Shown: in pieces, positions 9,946-19,201 of the stretch
Layout: the number at the start of each line of letters is the position of its first letter
Numbering within the stretch: position 1 is the first letter of the stretch
From: Ignavibacteriales bacterium
GTDB lineage: Bacteria > Bacteroidota > Ignavibacteria > Ignavibacteriales > Ignavibacteriaceae
DNA length: 64,000 bases
Assembly (NCBI GenBank): GCA_016700155.1
Contig: CP065001.1
Span: 4,030,001-4,094,000 of the forward strand
Reading direction: 5' to 3'
The notes under the pieces: model-generated
Seen by the model: only the letters and a program-made list of their open reading frames with translations
Database searches by the model: none
What the model was told of the DNA's origin: nothing
Made by a program: the position numbers and the translations under genes

Positions 9946-9976
9946 ATAAAAAAGAAGCCCGTCTTTTGACGGGCTT
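9946..9976 (-). terminator. Rho-independent terminator after the HU gene
   Basis: A nine-base-pair stem (AAGCCCGTC / GACGGGCTT, arms 9955-9963 and 9968-9976) with an AAAA loop, read on the minus strand, is followed by CTTCTTTTTT. It lies 41 bases beyond the HU stop codon and before the ABC exporter start. Confidence 0.9.
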
Positions 9977-10017
9977 AACGAAGCGTTCTTACTATCATTC
10001 TTAGAGGGTAGTGTTAA

Positions 10018-10302
10018 TTACAGGATAGCATCTTTTGCTGCTTTTGCTATTCTGAATTTCAATACTTTCTTAGCAGGAATAACCATTGTTTGACCAGTGG
10101 CAGGATTTCTTCCCATTCTCTTTTTACGATTAACAACAACTAGTTTACCTAAACCTGGAAGCACAAAAGATTTTTTTGCTTCTTTGTGTGCGAGACTAAC
10201 TAACTCATCCAAAAATTCGCCGGACAATTTTTTTGTTGTGCCGGTTTTTTTTGAGAGGTGGTCGAGTATCTGAGACTTGGTCATTGGTTTTGCAGCTGCC
10301 AT
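10018..10302 (-). CDS. HU/IHF-family DNA-binding protein
   Basis: A 94-residue nucleoid protein. The N-terminal helices (MTKSQILDHLSKKTG) and the DNA-binding arm with the family signature GRNPATGQ are clear. It binds and bends DNA as a dimer. Compared with E. coli HU it is Lys-rich and has the N-terminal addition MAAAKP. The start is supported by AAGAGGT upstream of the ATG. It is monocistronic, with its own terminator, and divergent from the TonB-receptor-like gene. Confidence 0.95.
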   Translation of the reverse strand: MAAAKPMTKSQILDHLSKKTGTTKKLSGEFLDELVSLAHKEAKKSFVLPGLGKLVVVNRKKRMGRNPATGQTMVIPAKKVLKFRIAKAAKDAIL

Positions 10303-10539
10303 AGTTTAAACCTCTTTTTAATTAATGATTGTTTATTTCGCCAGTGAAATTAAACATTATTTTCGTCAAACAAAATATTTACACGTTGTTATTGAAAATT
10401 TTTTCAATTTACATGATCTATACTAAGCCCATCAATCAAGGCTGAAAATCATGTATCAAACCCCGCCCCACTATAGAGATACCTGTTCTGTGCCTTTGTG
10501 CTGATTCTTTAATTACTTATTTTACACCCGACAATAGTT

Positions 10540-12516
10540 ATGAAAAATCTTCAATTCAACCTGTTATGCAGTTTGATGTTCATAACAATGCTTATGACAT
10601 CAGCCTCTGCAATTGCGCAAAATGGGCAACCGGGCAATGACAGTCTCTCTACGGTTCATACTGATACGCTAAGCATTCTTACAGATTCTACCAGCAATAG
10701 CATAATGCAGGACAGTACATTATTGGTTGAAGTTAAAGATTCGATAATTATTTTTTATGGCAACCCGTTCCTTTCTGAAAGCACTATTTTATCATACGCC
10801 GAACTGATGAATAATGATTACAGATATACAGGCGACTTCTTCAAACTATCAGCATTTTCTTTTACAAAGGACTTCGGTTTCATTGGACAGAACAATGAGA
10901 CAATGATATACGGAACCGGGTTTGAAGGCATTAGCTATTTTGAAGATGGCGTACTCCTCAACAACAGAAGTCTTAATCAACTGGATCTTAACAATGTGCC
11001 GAGTGAATTAATTGATTCAATTGAAATACTTCCGGCAGTCAGAGGATTTTTCTATGGTTCGTTCAACAATCCTGTGAGTGTAAATTTTATTACGAAAGAT
11101 AAAAAGCATAGCCCCGCATACTCGAGGATAAAATACTACGAAGGTCCATTCGGGGAAGCAATGATAGACGGTATCGTTTCAACAAATCCTTTTAAAAGAC
11201 TTTCTCTTTATTTTGAAGCATCCAACCGAAAGGCTGACCGCCGGTATCTTAACAGCAGTTCAAGTTCGTGGCTTGGACGGATAAAGCTTAAATATTTCTT
11301 AAATGATTTTCTTAACCTGCAGGCAAGTTACGGTTATGTTAAATCGACAAAGGGATTAAATGGCGGAGTTCTTATTGATTCCATCGGCAATACAACCAAT
11401 TTAGTTAGCATAATGTACAACGAAGTACTTGCGCCGGTAAAATTCAGTGAAAGAAGTTATGATGTTAAGCAGCATCACTTCGGACTACGTGCCCTGAGTG
11501 AGATCGGTGATTTTACTAAAACTGATTTAAATCTTTATTACAAGTTCAGCCTTGAAGAATTGAATAACTCACAAGCTCCTCATAAAATCGCTGAAGATAT
11601 AAAAGACAAAACACTCGGAATTAATTTACGCCAGGTATTTACAAGAGGAAATTTTGATGTTGAATTAAACGGAACATATGAGTCAATAAATTATCTGAAC
11701 CGTGAATATTTCCAGGTAGACACGCTGCCTGTGTCTATTACTGATTTTTATTTTAAGTCAAAAAATTATTCGACCGGTGGAATTGTATCATTCAAAACTC
11801 TAAATCATAAATTAAAATTTTCTGCTTTTGGTAAGATGACAGGAAGAGAATATGATTATACATCCGAGTTGAATAATCTTATAGGATATGGGTTTGATGT
11901 TGTATTTAAGCCGTCGGAACGGATCAAACTTTACGCGGGTTATTCATATTTTGAACCGCAGTTGTACGCTGAAAATATTTCAACGTTCGAAGCTTCTCTC
12001 AACTATGCGCACGATAATATATCCGCCGGTGTCCATGCGTTTTTAAGAAAGTCTGAAATTATTTATTCCCCGGTATTAAATAGGGATCAACCTGATATAT
12101 TCAATCCTTACCAGGATATGACCGGAATTGCGATAACTGTTAAAAGTAAATTCTGGAAACTCGTATTCGAAGGACGCGGGGCATCTTATTCAGGCAGTTC
12201 GGATTCTTTTGATCTTTATAATCTTCCAAAGCAAAACCTGGTTGCGGGAATTTATTTTAACGATCTGCTCTTCGATTCAAATTTAGATCTCAAGACAGGG
12301 TTCGTTTATTATTTTACAGGAGAACAGGACCTGTTTAATTTCACTGTTCCTGCTTCTTCAAAACTTGACTTTACTGTTGCCGGTGAAATTCAAAAAACAG
12401 CCATTGCTTATTTTACATGGGAGAATTTGCTCGGCGAAGAATATTTTATTGTACCTTATTATCCAATGCCGCTGCGTGGAATTCGTTTCGGTGTTGCGTG
12501 GGAATTTCTGAATTAA
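10540..12516 (+). CDS. TonB-dependent-receptor-like outer membrane protein
   Basis: A 658-residue protein with a signal peptide ending near SASAIAQ. Residues of about 100-190 read as a TonB plug domain (YGTGFEGISYFEDGVLLNN, SELIDSIEILPAVRGFFYG, PVSVNFITKDKK). The rest is a series of alternating aromatic/polar strands ending RGIRFGVAWEFLN, as expected for an outer-membrane beta barrel. I do not see an obvious N-terminal carboxypeptidase-like domain or TonB box. The substrate is unknown. The gene stands alone, divergent from HU. Confidence 0.8.
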   Translation: MKNLQFNLLCSLMFITMLMTSASAIAQNGQPGNDSLSTVHTDTLSILTDSTSNSIMQDSTLLVEVKDSIIIFYGNPFLSESTILSYAELMNNDYRYTGDFFKLSAFSFTKDFGFIGQNNETMIYGTGFEGISYFEDGVLLNNRSLNQLDLNNVPSELIDSIEILPAVRGFFYGSFNNPVSVNFITKDKKHSPAYSRIKYYEGPFGEAMIDGIVSTNPFKRLSLYFEASNRKADRRYLNSSSSSWLGRIKLKYFLNDFLNLQASYGYVKSTKGLNGGVLIDSIGNTTNLVSIMYNEVLAPVKFSERSYDVKQHHFGLRALSEIGDFTKTDLNLYYKFSLEELNNSQAPHKIAEDIKDKTLGINLRQVFTRGNFDVELNGTYESINYLNREYFQVDTLPVSITDFYFKSKNYSTGGIVSFKTLNHKLKFSAFGKMTGREYDYTSELNNLIGYGFDVVFKPSERIKLYAGYSYFEPQLYAENISTFEASLNYAHDNISAGVHAFLRKSEIIYSPVLNRDQPDIFNPYQDMTGIAITVKSKFWKLVFEGRGASYSGSSDSFDLYNLPKQNLVAGIYFNDLLFDSNLDLKTGFVYYFTGEQDLFNFTVPASSKLDFTVAGEIQKTAIAYFTWENLLGEEYFIVPYYPMPLRGIRFGVAWEFLN

Positions 12517-12603
12517 TTTCAGAAACGCATTTATAAATTGTGTTATTAACTATTGTTCTTAAAATCAAAACACTTCCAGTTTAAAATTAAAGTTTGAATC
12601 TGC

Positions 12604-13980
12604 TTGGATGCGCTTTCACAGCATAAACTAAAATTTCTTGTTGCATCAGGAATTGTATCCTTCCTGTTTTACCTGCTGATTACACTTAGCAGCGGCGGCA
12701 CAAATGATATTCCGCTTTATATGTTTATTTATTTTGAAGCTTTCCTTGTAATGCTGTTCTGCTATTCTGTTTTAAAAATTAAAGAAGATGATAAGAAAAC
12801 CGTATCCTCTCTTTCCCAAAAATTTCTCTCTAAAATCGGATTGAGGGATACCCCGACTGGATCAGAATATATATTGCTGATATTGTTTTTCGGAATATTG
12901 TTCCGGGTTATTCTATTTCCCGCGGACTATGTTACTTCTCCCGATGTTAACCGGTATATCTGGGAAGGTAAAGTGATAAGCAATGGATTCAATCCCTATT
13001 CATCGGCTCCGGACGCTGATAATCTTTATCATCTTCGTGATGATGTTTATGAAAAACTGACCTTTAAGCATATCCCTGCGATTTATCCGCCCGCAGCACA
13101 ATATGTTTTTACGTTTACATATTTTTTCTTTAATGAGAATACAACCGGATTAAAACTTATTTACCTAATCTGTGAGATCATAAGTTTTATATTCATTCTT
13201 AAACTGCTTGAGTTAAAGAAAATTCCATTGAACAGAATTATACTTTATGCATGGCTGCCGCTGCCGATAATGGAATATTTTGTAAACGCTCACATTGATC
13301 CTTTGCTGATAATGTTTATCGTGATGTTTGTTTACCACTCGGAAAAGAGAAATACAAAACTGTCCGCTTTGTTCCTCGCCCTGTCAGTGCTGTCAAAAGT
13401 TATATCTATAATTTTGCTTCCATTAATTCTTAAACAATTTGGAATAAAGAAGAGTATTATTTTCATTTTAATATTTGTATTAACTATAATCGCCGGTTAT
13501 CTGCCATTCGTCTTTGATGACATAAATGTACTAATAGCTTTGAATAAGTACGTTGCTAAATGGGAGTTTAATGCTTCAATCTATTACCTGCTTAAATTAA
13601 TTTTTTCTGACGGTACAATTGCAAGAATGATTTGCTATGCGGGACTTGGAATTTCAATTGTTATAATTTCATTTATGTACAAAGACTTTTCCAAAGCAGT
13701 TTACGGTGTGCTGATAGCATTTGTAGTATTTGCAGCGACACTTTATCCCTGGTACTTAGGATGGATTGCCGTTTTAAACCCGGTGTTTAATTTCTATTCC
13801 GTTACTTCATTACTCTTTACGATAAACTTTTCAAACTTCACTCCGCTTGCGCCTGAGTGGAAAGAATACGTTCCTGTGCTACTGATACAGTATGTATTGT
13901 TTTATGTTTTGTTGTTTTATGATTTTGGCAAGAAAATATTAAAAAACAATCATGCTGTCGATAAAACAATTAATGTTTAA
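12604..13980 (+). CDS. Polytopic membrane glycosyltransferase-like protein (GT-C/GT87 type)
   Basis: A 458-residue protein with many predicted transmembrane helices. An acidic loop after an early helix reads DYVTSPDVNRYIWEGKVI, followed by GFNPYSSAPD and IPAIYPPAAQYVF. This loop pattern is typical of GT-C polyprenyl-phosphate-dependent mannosyl- or glycosyltransferases (GT87/DUF2029 group). The enzyme would transfer a sugar from a lipid-linked donor on the outer face of the inner membrane. The start is uncertain: the first codon is a TTG at 12604 with no clear ribosome-binding site, but it gives a complete first helix. The next gene follows after 35 bases. Confidence 0.7.
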   Translation: MDALSQHKLKFLVASGIVSFLFYLLITLSSGGTNDIPLYMFIYFEAFLVMLFCYSVLKIKEDDKKTVSSLSQKFLSKIGLRDTPTGSEYILLILFFGILFRVILFPADYVTSPDVNRYIWEGKVISNGFNPYSSAPDADNLYHLRDDVYEKLTFKHIPAIYPPAAQYVFTFTYFFFNENTTGLKLIYLICEIISFIFILKLLELKKIPLNRIILYAWLPLPIMEYFVNAHIDPLLIMFIVMFVYHSEKRNTKLSALFLALSVLSKVISIILLPLILKQFGIKKSIIFILIFVLTIIAGYLPFVFDDINVLIALNKYVAKWEFNASIYYLLKLIFSDGTIARMICYAGLGISIVIISFMYKDFSKAVYGVLIAFVVFAATLYPWYLGWIAVLNPVFNFYSVTSLLFTINFSNFTPLAPEWKEYVPVLLIQYVLFYVLLFYDFGKKILKNNHAVDKTINV

Positions 13981-14015
13981 GTTTTATTGATCACTCATTT
14001 ATACTGAGAACAAAA

Positions 14016-15347
14016 ATGAGCACAACATTAACAGAGCCAACACGACTAAAAAATAAAAACTTATTCTTGCTTTCACGAATATTACGGCAAGCAAGCTTAA
14101 TCTTACTCTCATCCTTTTTCTCACTGCAAATTTTTGCTCAGGATAGTACACTAATAATCAAAGAATTTCATAACAGTTTTCTTCAATTTTTACCCAATAC
14201 AAATCAAGTAGTTTCAATTATTGTTAAGAGTAATTCTAAACTGGAAAATCAATCAAATGGTCAGCCTGATTTTTTTGCTGCTATTTGCTCCTTAAATGAT
14301 GGAGAAGTTTTAAAAGAGGTGCGTCTATCAGATGAAGATGTGAAATTTATTCAAGCCTTTAATGTTAGTCATGACGGATTAAGTTTTGTGGTGCTTCTAT
14401 CTATTAACCAAGGAAATTCTCTAGAGGCGCATAATAATCGGTTCATATTAAAAAAATATTCTTTGGTTGAAAATCGATGGAATTGGCAAATTCAATTAGA
14501 AGAGAAAATTCCATATTTAGATTTAACTTTTAGCCACGATAATAAACTCATTGTCGTTATCTCAGCTTACAAGACAATCCTAATTGAATCTAATACCGGA
14601 ACTCCTCTAAAAAATTATAATCGGGAATCAATAGTTGAAGCAAACGAATATCAACCTTATTTCAGTCTCAGTCAAAATGGTAAGTACTTAGCTTTTTGGT
14701 GGAACAAGTTCCTTAGATTCAGTAAAGGAACTGAGTCGGGCATAATTAAATTGATTGATTTATCCTGGTATGGTATTAAATATCTCTATCATTTGGGTTC
14801 AATCCCAAACTACCTTTATGTGTGGGATATTTACGATGATTCTCTTCTATGTAAAATTATTATCCCATATGAAGCGAAACGTGGGAATATAGTATTTACT
14901 GAAGATGAAAGTCACTTGTTAACCGAATATCCTGATTTTGAATATCATGTTTATTCCGTGTTAAATAAAACATTTATCAGAGATTTTATGGATCCGGATT
15001 CTGATTATCCTAACTCAACTAATTATTCAGCAATCGATTACAAAACAATTTCTCTTAGTGCTAATTGTTTTGCTCAAACTTATAAAGATTCTATTTTGTT
15101 AATTGAATATCTCACTGGGAAAATCCTACATAAATTGCCGCAGACAACTGTGGCTTATATGCCAATAAATCGATATGCAATGGCATTTAGTCCAGATGGT
15201 AAATATTTTGCTGCAGTTACGAGTAATGATAGCGAAACAGAAAAAACACCATTTAGTACCTATATAGTTAATAGCGGAAACAAATTAAGTTTGTTTAGTA
15301 CTGATTCTTGGAAAAAAATGTGGGACTTAGATATATCCGGTGATTAA
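14016..15347 (+). CDS. Secreted WD40/propeller-like protein of unknown function
   Basis: I do not recognise a named family. The 443-residue product has an unusual N-terminus of about 28 polar residues before a hydrophobic signal-like segment (SLILLSSFFSLQIFAQ), so it is probably exported. Repeated short motifs resemble WD40 or quinoprotein-like blades: LDLTFSHDNKLIVVIS, FSLSQNGKYLAFWW and MAFSPDGKYFAAV. There is no T9SS C-terminal domain. The gene looks more AT-rich than its neighbours, which may indicate relaxed selection or transfer; I did not calculate this. The ORF is long and well bounded, so it is probably real. Confidence 0.6.
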   Translation: MSTTLTEPTRLKNKNLFLLSRILRQASLILLSSFFSLQIFAQDSTLIIKEFHNSFLQFLPNTNQVVSIIVKSNSKLENQSNGQPDFFAAICSLNDGEVLKEVRLSDEDVKFIQAFNVSHDGLSFVVLLSINQGNSLEAHNNRFILKKYSLVENRWNWQIQLEEKIPYLDLTFSHDNKLIVVISAYKTILIESNTGTPLKNYNRESIVEANEYQPYFSLSQNGKYLAFWWNKFLRFSKGTESGIIKLIDLSWYGIKYLYHLGSIPNYLYVWDIYDDSLLCKIIIPYEAKRGNIVFTEDESHLLTEYPDFEYHVYSVLNKTFIRDFMDPDSDYPNSTNYSAIDYKTISLSANCFAQTYKDSILLIEYLTGKILHKLPQTTVAYMPINRYAMAFSPDGKYFAAVTSNDSETEKTPFSTYIVNSGNKLSLFSTDSWKKMWDLDISGD

Positions 15348-15579
15348 AAGGTACATTTTTTTATAATCACTTTTCTGTTAAGAATTTATTGAATGCCTAA
15401 GTATGCATTTGAAATATTTAATTTAAGAGTGCCCTTTAATCAGCTCTTGGTTGTTTTACTTTTTGAAGTTTCGTCTTCCCCGATTTCAGTTTTTTTTATT
15501 TGCTGCCTATGTTGATAAAATGAAATCTCCCTTGAGTAAAAGTCCCGCATCTGTGAGGCTGAGGTTCAAGTAATTCTAA

Positions 15580-15614
15580 AAAGTGAGGCTCACCTTTGAG
15601 GTGAGCCTCACTTT
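15580..15614 (-). terminator. Long perfect hairpin, terminator of the LytTR/LytS operon
   Basis: Fifteen-base perfect arms (AAAGTGAGGCTCACC and its complement, 15580-15594 and 15600-15614) flank a five-base loop. On the minus strand the stem is followed by a short T run, and it lies 10 bases past the LytTR regulator stop codon. A partial copy of the arm (GTGAGGCT) occurs at about 15553-15560. Confidence 0.85.
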
Positions 15615-15623
15615 AATGAAATC

Positions 15624-16343
15624 TTACAAACTCAGCATCTCCTTAAATTTTATTGCCTGCCTTCTTGATACTTCAATTTTATTCCCGCCTTTAAGTTTTA
15701 CCAGCAAGCCCCCGTTAAGCCAAGGTTCAATGTTTTCAATCCATTTAAGATTAATTATGTGTTTCCTGTTAGCGCGGAAAAATACTTTTCCGTCTAATCT
15801 TTCATCAAGATAATTCAGTGTGCGGAGAATCAATGGTTTGTTCTCATCAAAATATAAGCGGACATAATTGCCTTCCGATTCCATTAAACGAACAGTTTCA
15901 AGTTTAACAAACCAGCACTTCTCGCCGTCCTTAACAAACACCTGGTCTGTTTCCGTAAGTACAGGTGTTGTTGTCTGCAGGTTGATTTCTTTTTTATTCT
16001 TTTCGATTAATTTTTTAACCGTGTCTTCCAACCGCTTTGGTTCAATCGGTTTCAGGAGATAGTCCATCGCGTTGTACTCAAAAGCTTTTAACGCGTACTC
16101 ATCATAAGCGGTTGTAAATACAACAACAGGCACACTGTCAAGTTCTTCAAGAAGCTGGAACCCGTTTTTGCCGGGCATCTGTATATCAAGAAAAATTAAT
16201 TCCGGTTTAAGTTCAGTTATTTTATCAAGCGCGTCTTCAGCATTAACTGCTTCACCGACAATATTTATTTCTTTAAATGGCGTCAGCAATCTGCGAAGTT
16301 CTACACGCGCTAATCGTTCGTCGTCTATTATTAAAGCTTTCAT
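15624..16343 (-). CDS. LytTR-family response regulator
   Basis: A 239-residue two-component regulator. The receiver domain (1-120) has the acidic pair D7/D8, the phospho-acceptor D53 in LIFLDIQMPG, and K in LLKPIEP. The C-terminal LytTR DNA-binding domain (about 140-239) includes VRLMESEGNYVRLY and RANRKHIINLKWI. Proteins of this type bind direct-repeat operators. It overlaps the histidine kinase stop codon by four bases (ATGA), so the two form a translationally coupled pair. Confidence 0.93.
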   Translation of the reverse strand: MKALIIDDERLARVELRRLLTPFKEINIVGEAVNAEDALDKITELKPELIFLDIQMPGKNGFQLLEELDSVPVVVFTTAYDEYALKAFEYNAMDYLLKPIEPKRLEDTVKKLIEKNKKEINLQTTTPVLTETDQVFVKDGEKCWFVKLETVRLMESEGNYVRLYFDENKPLILRTLNYLDERLDGKVFFRANRKHIINLKWIENIEPWLNGGLLVKLKGGNKIEVSRRQAIKFKEMLSL

Positions 16344-17476
16344 TGGTTTGAACCTCCTGTTGGTATTACTAATTCTGCAAGAACAACATTTTGATTTTCA
16401 TTTTTAATTGTAAAAGAAGCATCATCTCCAAACAAAAGACTTAACCTGTGTTTGGTGTTGCTTATTCCGAATCCTTTTGAATTATGAAAAAGTTCATCAT
16501 CGAAATGACCTGTATTTCTGATCTGTATATGTAAATCAGTTCCTGTCATTTTCGAATCAACACTTATTTCCCCGCCCTGTGTTTTTTTTGAAATGCCGTG
16601 TTTGATACCATTCTCAACAAGCGTTTGTATCATCATCGGGGGAATTTCAATTTTAGAAGATTTTGGATCGATCGTTACTTTATATTTTAATCTCTCTTCA
16701 AAACGGATTGACTCAAGTGCAAGATAATCCGATACCGTCTGCATTTCATCTTCAAGCGGAACTGTTTCTGTTCGTTCTATCTTTAAAGAGTACCGCAGTA
16801 TGTTTGATAATTTCGTCACGGCATTTTGTGCGTTAGCGGGATCTTCTTCAATCAATGCGCGTATACTGTTCATCGCGTTAAACATAAAGTGCGGGTTTAA
16901 CTGCGATTTCAAAGTCTTCAATTCAAAATCTTTAACTGCTGCTTCCCAGATAAGTGATTCAATCTGCACACGTTTATAATTTTCAAAATAATGAACGGCA
17001 AAATATATCAGCGCCCAGAGAAGAACTATACTGCTCAGATTAATTGTTGCAACAAATGGGGTGATTACTTTAAATCTGTCTGACTCAAATAATCCCGCGG
17101 CATAGTTTACAGCAAACACCAGGATGTACATTATAAAGCCGAGTACAAGGCTTGCGATTAAAACTCTTGGTATAGTTTTCTTTAACGGAAGATTAAGCCA
17201 GTTATTTTTTTTGATGTAAGAACGGAAAAGATGGGTAAAGAAAATTCCGGAGTAACAGAGATAAACCCAGACTAAGGCACGCTGCCATGTAAGCCGTTCA
17301 AATGAATAGATAACTATTATGTTTACCAGTCCGAAAAAGGACCAGCCGGAAACCTGGCTGAGCCAATAGATTTTTTTACGGCTGAACTTCATATCTTTTT
17401 CAATATTTCCATGTTCCGGAACCGGTTTTAGTGGAATGCCGCTTAATGCGTTCCCTGATTTTTCTTTGTTACTCAT
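16340..17476 (-). CDS. LytS/YehU-type sensor histidine kinase
   Basis: The 378-residue protein has four predicted membrane helices in residues of about 35-165. A His_kinase domain follows, with the phospho-accepting His in QLNPHFMFNAMNSIRAL (about residue 197). The ATPase domain has an N-box in MMIQTLVENGIKHGI and the G-box motif GFGISNTKHRL. This is the kinase class that pairs with LytTR regulators. No extracytoplasmic sensor domain is visible, so the signal is probably sensed in the membrane. Confidence 0.92.
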   Translation of the reverse strand: MSNKEKSGNALSGIPLKPVPEHGNIEKDMKFSRKKIYWLSQVSGWSFFGLVNIIVIYSFERLTWQRALVWVYLCYSGIFFTHLFRSYIKKNNWLNLPLKKTIPRVLIASLVLGFIMYILVFAVNYAAGLFESDRFKVITPFVATINLSSIVLLWALIYFAVHYFENYKRVQIESLIWEAAVKDFELKTLKSQLNPHFMFNAMNSIRALIEEDPANAQNAVTKLSNILRYSLKIERTETVPLEDEMQTVSDYLALESIRFEERLKYKVTIDPKSSKIEIPPMMIQTLVENGIKHGISKKTQGGEISVDSKMTGTDLHIQIRNTGHFDDELFHNSKGFGISNTKHRLSLLFGDDASFTIKNENQNVVLAELVIPTGGSNQ

Positions 17477-17782
17477 CTAAATATAGCTGACCTGTTCTTA
17501 AAAGAAAATTTTAAACATAAAGGCTGTGTATTCTCATCTCATTTTGTATTGATTAAAAACAGGTGTGATCAACTCCACCGTATCAATGCGTCCGAAACTT
17601 ACCTGATATATGCCCGAGTCGTCGATTTAATATTATTGATGGTTTATTTTGGTGATGAGCGGAAGTTAAACACAAAATTCTTTGCGGCTGCCGCTTATAT
17701 AGTTCATGGTTTATCTTTAAAAAGAAAATGCCGGATGAAAATACTTATCAATCATCCGGCACTAAATTCTATTTCTAAAGTA
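17477..17782. other. Intergenic region between rseP and the histidine kinase gene
   Basis: This 306-base stretch carries the upstream region of the kinase gene and the terminator of the dxr-rseP unit. An open frame on the plus strand (17549-17794) runs through the terminator and into the end of rseP and has no recognisable features, so I do not call it. Confidence 0.6.
17718..17761 (-). terminator. Terminator of the dxr-rseP transcript
   Basis: Ten-base arms TGCCGGATGA and TCATCCGGCA (17729-17738 and 17752-17761) flank a 13-base loop. Read on the minus strand they are followed by TTTTCTTTTT. The hairpin lies 21 bases past the rseP stop. Confidence 0.88.
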
Positions 17783-19138
17783 TCAGAGACTTAGGATATC
17801 GTTGTAAACGATAAACGCCATCAATAATAGTAAAAGAACAAAGCCTGTGTTTTGAATTGCAATTTTAATTTTGATGGGTATTTCGCGTTTCATAATTCCT
17901 TCGATAAGAATTATTATCAGGTGTCCGCCGTCAAGAACAGGGAAAGGCATAATGTTAATTATTGCAAGGCTCAAGCTGAGTAATGCAAGAAAGTAAAGAA
18001 AACTAAGAATTCCTGTATCTGCAGATTTTGCCGCAAACTGTGCGATCTTAATCGGACCACCAAAAGCTTTTCCAAACTCTACATTGCCTGCAAAAACTTT
18101 TCCAAGCATGCTGAATGTCAGGTTCGTCATTTTCACAATATCAAGCCAGCCGTAATAAAACGATTCAAAAAATCCGTACGTTTTATATTCAACAAGCCCG
18201 CCGAATGTTTGTCCCAACGCAACGCCGATTGTACTATCCGCACCCGGTGTTACACTCAATGTTAAAGTTTCTTTATCCCGTTGTACAACAATCGGTATTT
18301 CCAAATTTGCATTCTTACGAATTAGCTCTTTTGTCTGCGGAACTGAATAAACAGTGTTATTATCTACCTTAAGTACAATATCCCCCGCTTTGAATCCGGC
18401 TTTATCCGCAGGTGAGTTTTCGGATACTTCATTGAATATTGTTTTTAGCCCGCTTGGCACAAGGAACAGTTTTTCATTTTCATCCGAAGGCATTTTTGAA
18501 CGGGGAATATTCAGGGCAAGTGTTTCATTATTACGTTCTATCTTTACATTAAGATCTTCCCCGATGGTATGTACAAAAAATTCAGCTCGTATATCATCCC
18601 AGCTATCAACCGGCTTACCATTAATGCTTAATATCTTATCATGAATTTCAAATCCAAGTGAGTCTGCCGTACTTGAAGGTTCTATATAACCGACCGTTGT
18701 TGTCCTTATTACCTGTTTGCCCTGGAAAAAATTCGCTCCCCAGAAAATTAAAAGAGAAAGCAGCAGGTTCATTAGTACACCCGCAGAAATCACTATCACT
18801 TTTTGGTAAACTGGTTTTGCTCTGAATTCATAAGGCTGCGGTTCTTTATCTGCATAAGATGTATCAAAACTCTCGTCAACCATACCTGCTATTTTTACAT
18901 AGCCGCCAAGCGGAAGCAAACAAAGGCGGTAATCAGTATTACCCTGTCCGTCAAAATCTTTTGGCAGATCACCAAATGTAAATCCGGTAAGTTTATTATA
19001 ACCAAAAAGTCTTTTTCCAAACCCGATTGCAAATACATCGGCGCGCATGCCGCAAAGTTTGGCTGCGGCAAAATGTCCGAATTCATGTACAAAGACCAGG
19101 ATGCCGATTGTAATCGCGAAATAAATTATATAATCCAT
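17783..19138 (-). CDS. rseP: RseP-type site-2 intramembrane zinc protease
   Basis: A 451-residue membrane metalloprotease. The zinc motif HEFGH is at residues 18-22 inside the first helix. The second S2P motif is in NIMPFPVLDGGH near residue 400, where the Asp completes the zinc site. Two PDZ domains lie between (about 130-300; VGYIEPSSTADSLGFEIHD and VSENSPADKAGFKAGD). The family cleaves anti-sigma factors and signal-peptide remnants within the inner membrane. It follows dxr by 57 bases on the same strand, a common bacterial arrangement. Confidence 0.95.
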   Translation of the reverse strand: MDYIIYFAITIGILVFVHEFGHFAAAKLCGMRADVFAIGFGKRLFGYNKLTGFTFGDLPKDFDGQGNTDYRLCLLPLGGYVKIAGMVDESFDTSYADKEPQPYEFRAKPVYQKVIVISAGVLMNLLLSLLIFWGANFFQGKQVIRTTTVGYIEPSSTADSLGFEIHDKILSINGKPVDSWDDIRAEFFVHTIGEDLNVKIERNNETLALNIPRSKMPSDENEKLFLVPSGLKTIFNEVSENSPADKAGFKAGDIVLKVDNNTVYSVPQTKELIRKNANLEIPIVVQRDKETLTLSVTPGADSTIGVALGQTFGGLVEYKTYGFFESFYYGWLDIVKMTNLTFSMLGKVFAGNVEFGKAFGGPIKIAQFAAKSADTGILSFLYFLALLSLSLAIINIMPFPVLDGGHLIIILIEGIMKREIPIKIKIAIQNTGFVLLLLLMAFIVYNDILSL

Positions 19139-19201
19139 TAAATGAATAGCTCCTTAGCGAACGTTATTTGAAACTTAAAATTCTTCTATGTGATGTGTAT
19201 A

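Noticed and set aside
17549..17794. 81-codon ORF on the plus strand
   Set aside because: It runs through the dxr-rseP terminator and into rseP on the opposite strand; no domain and no ribosome-binding site.
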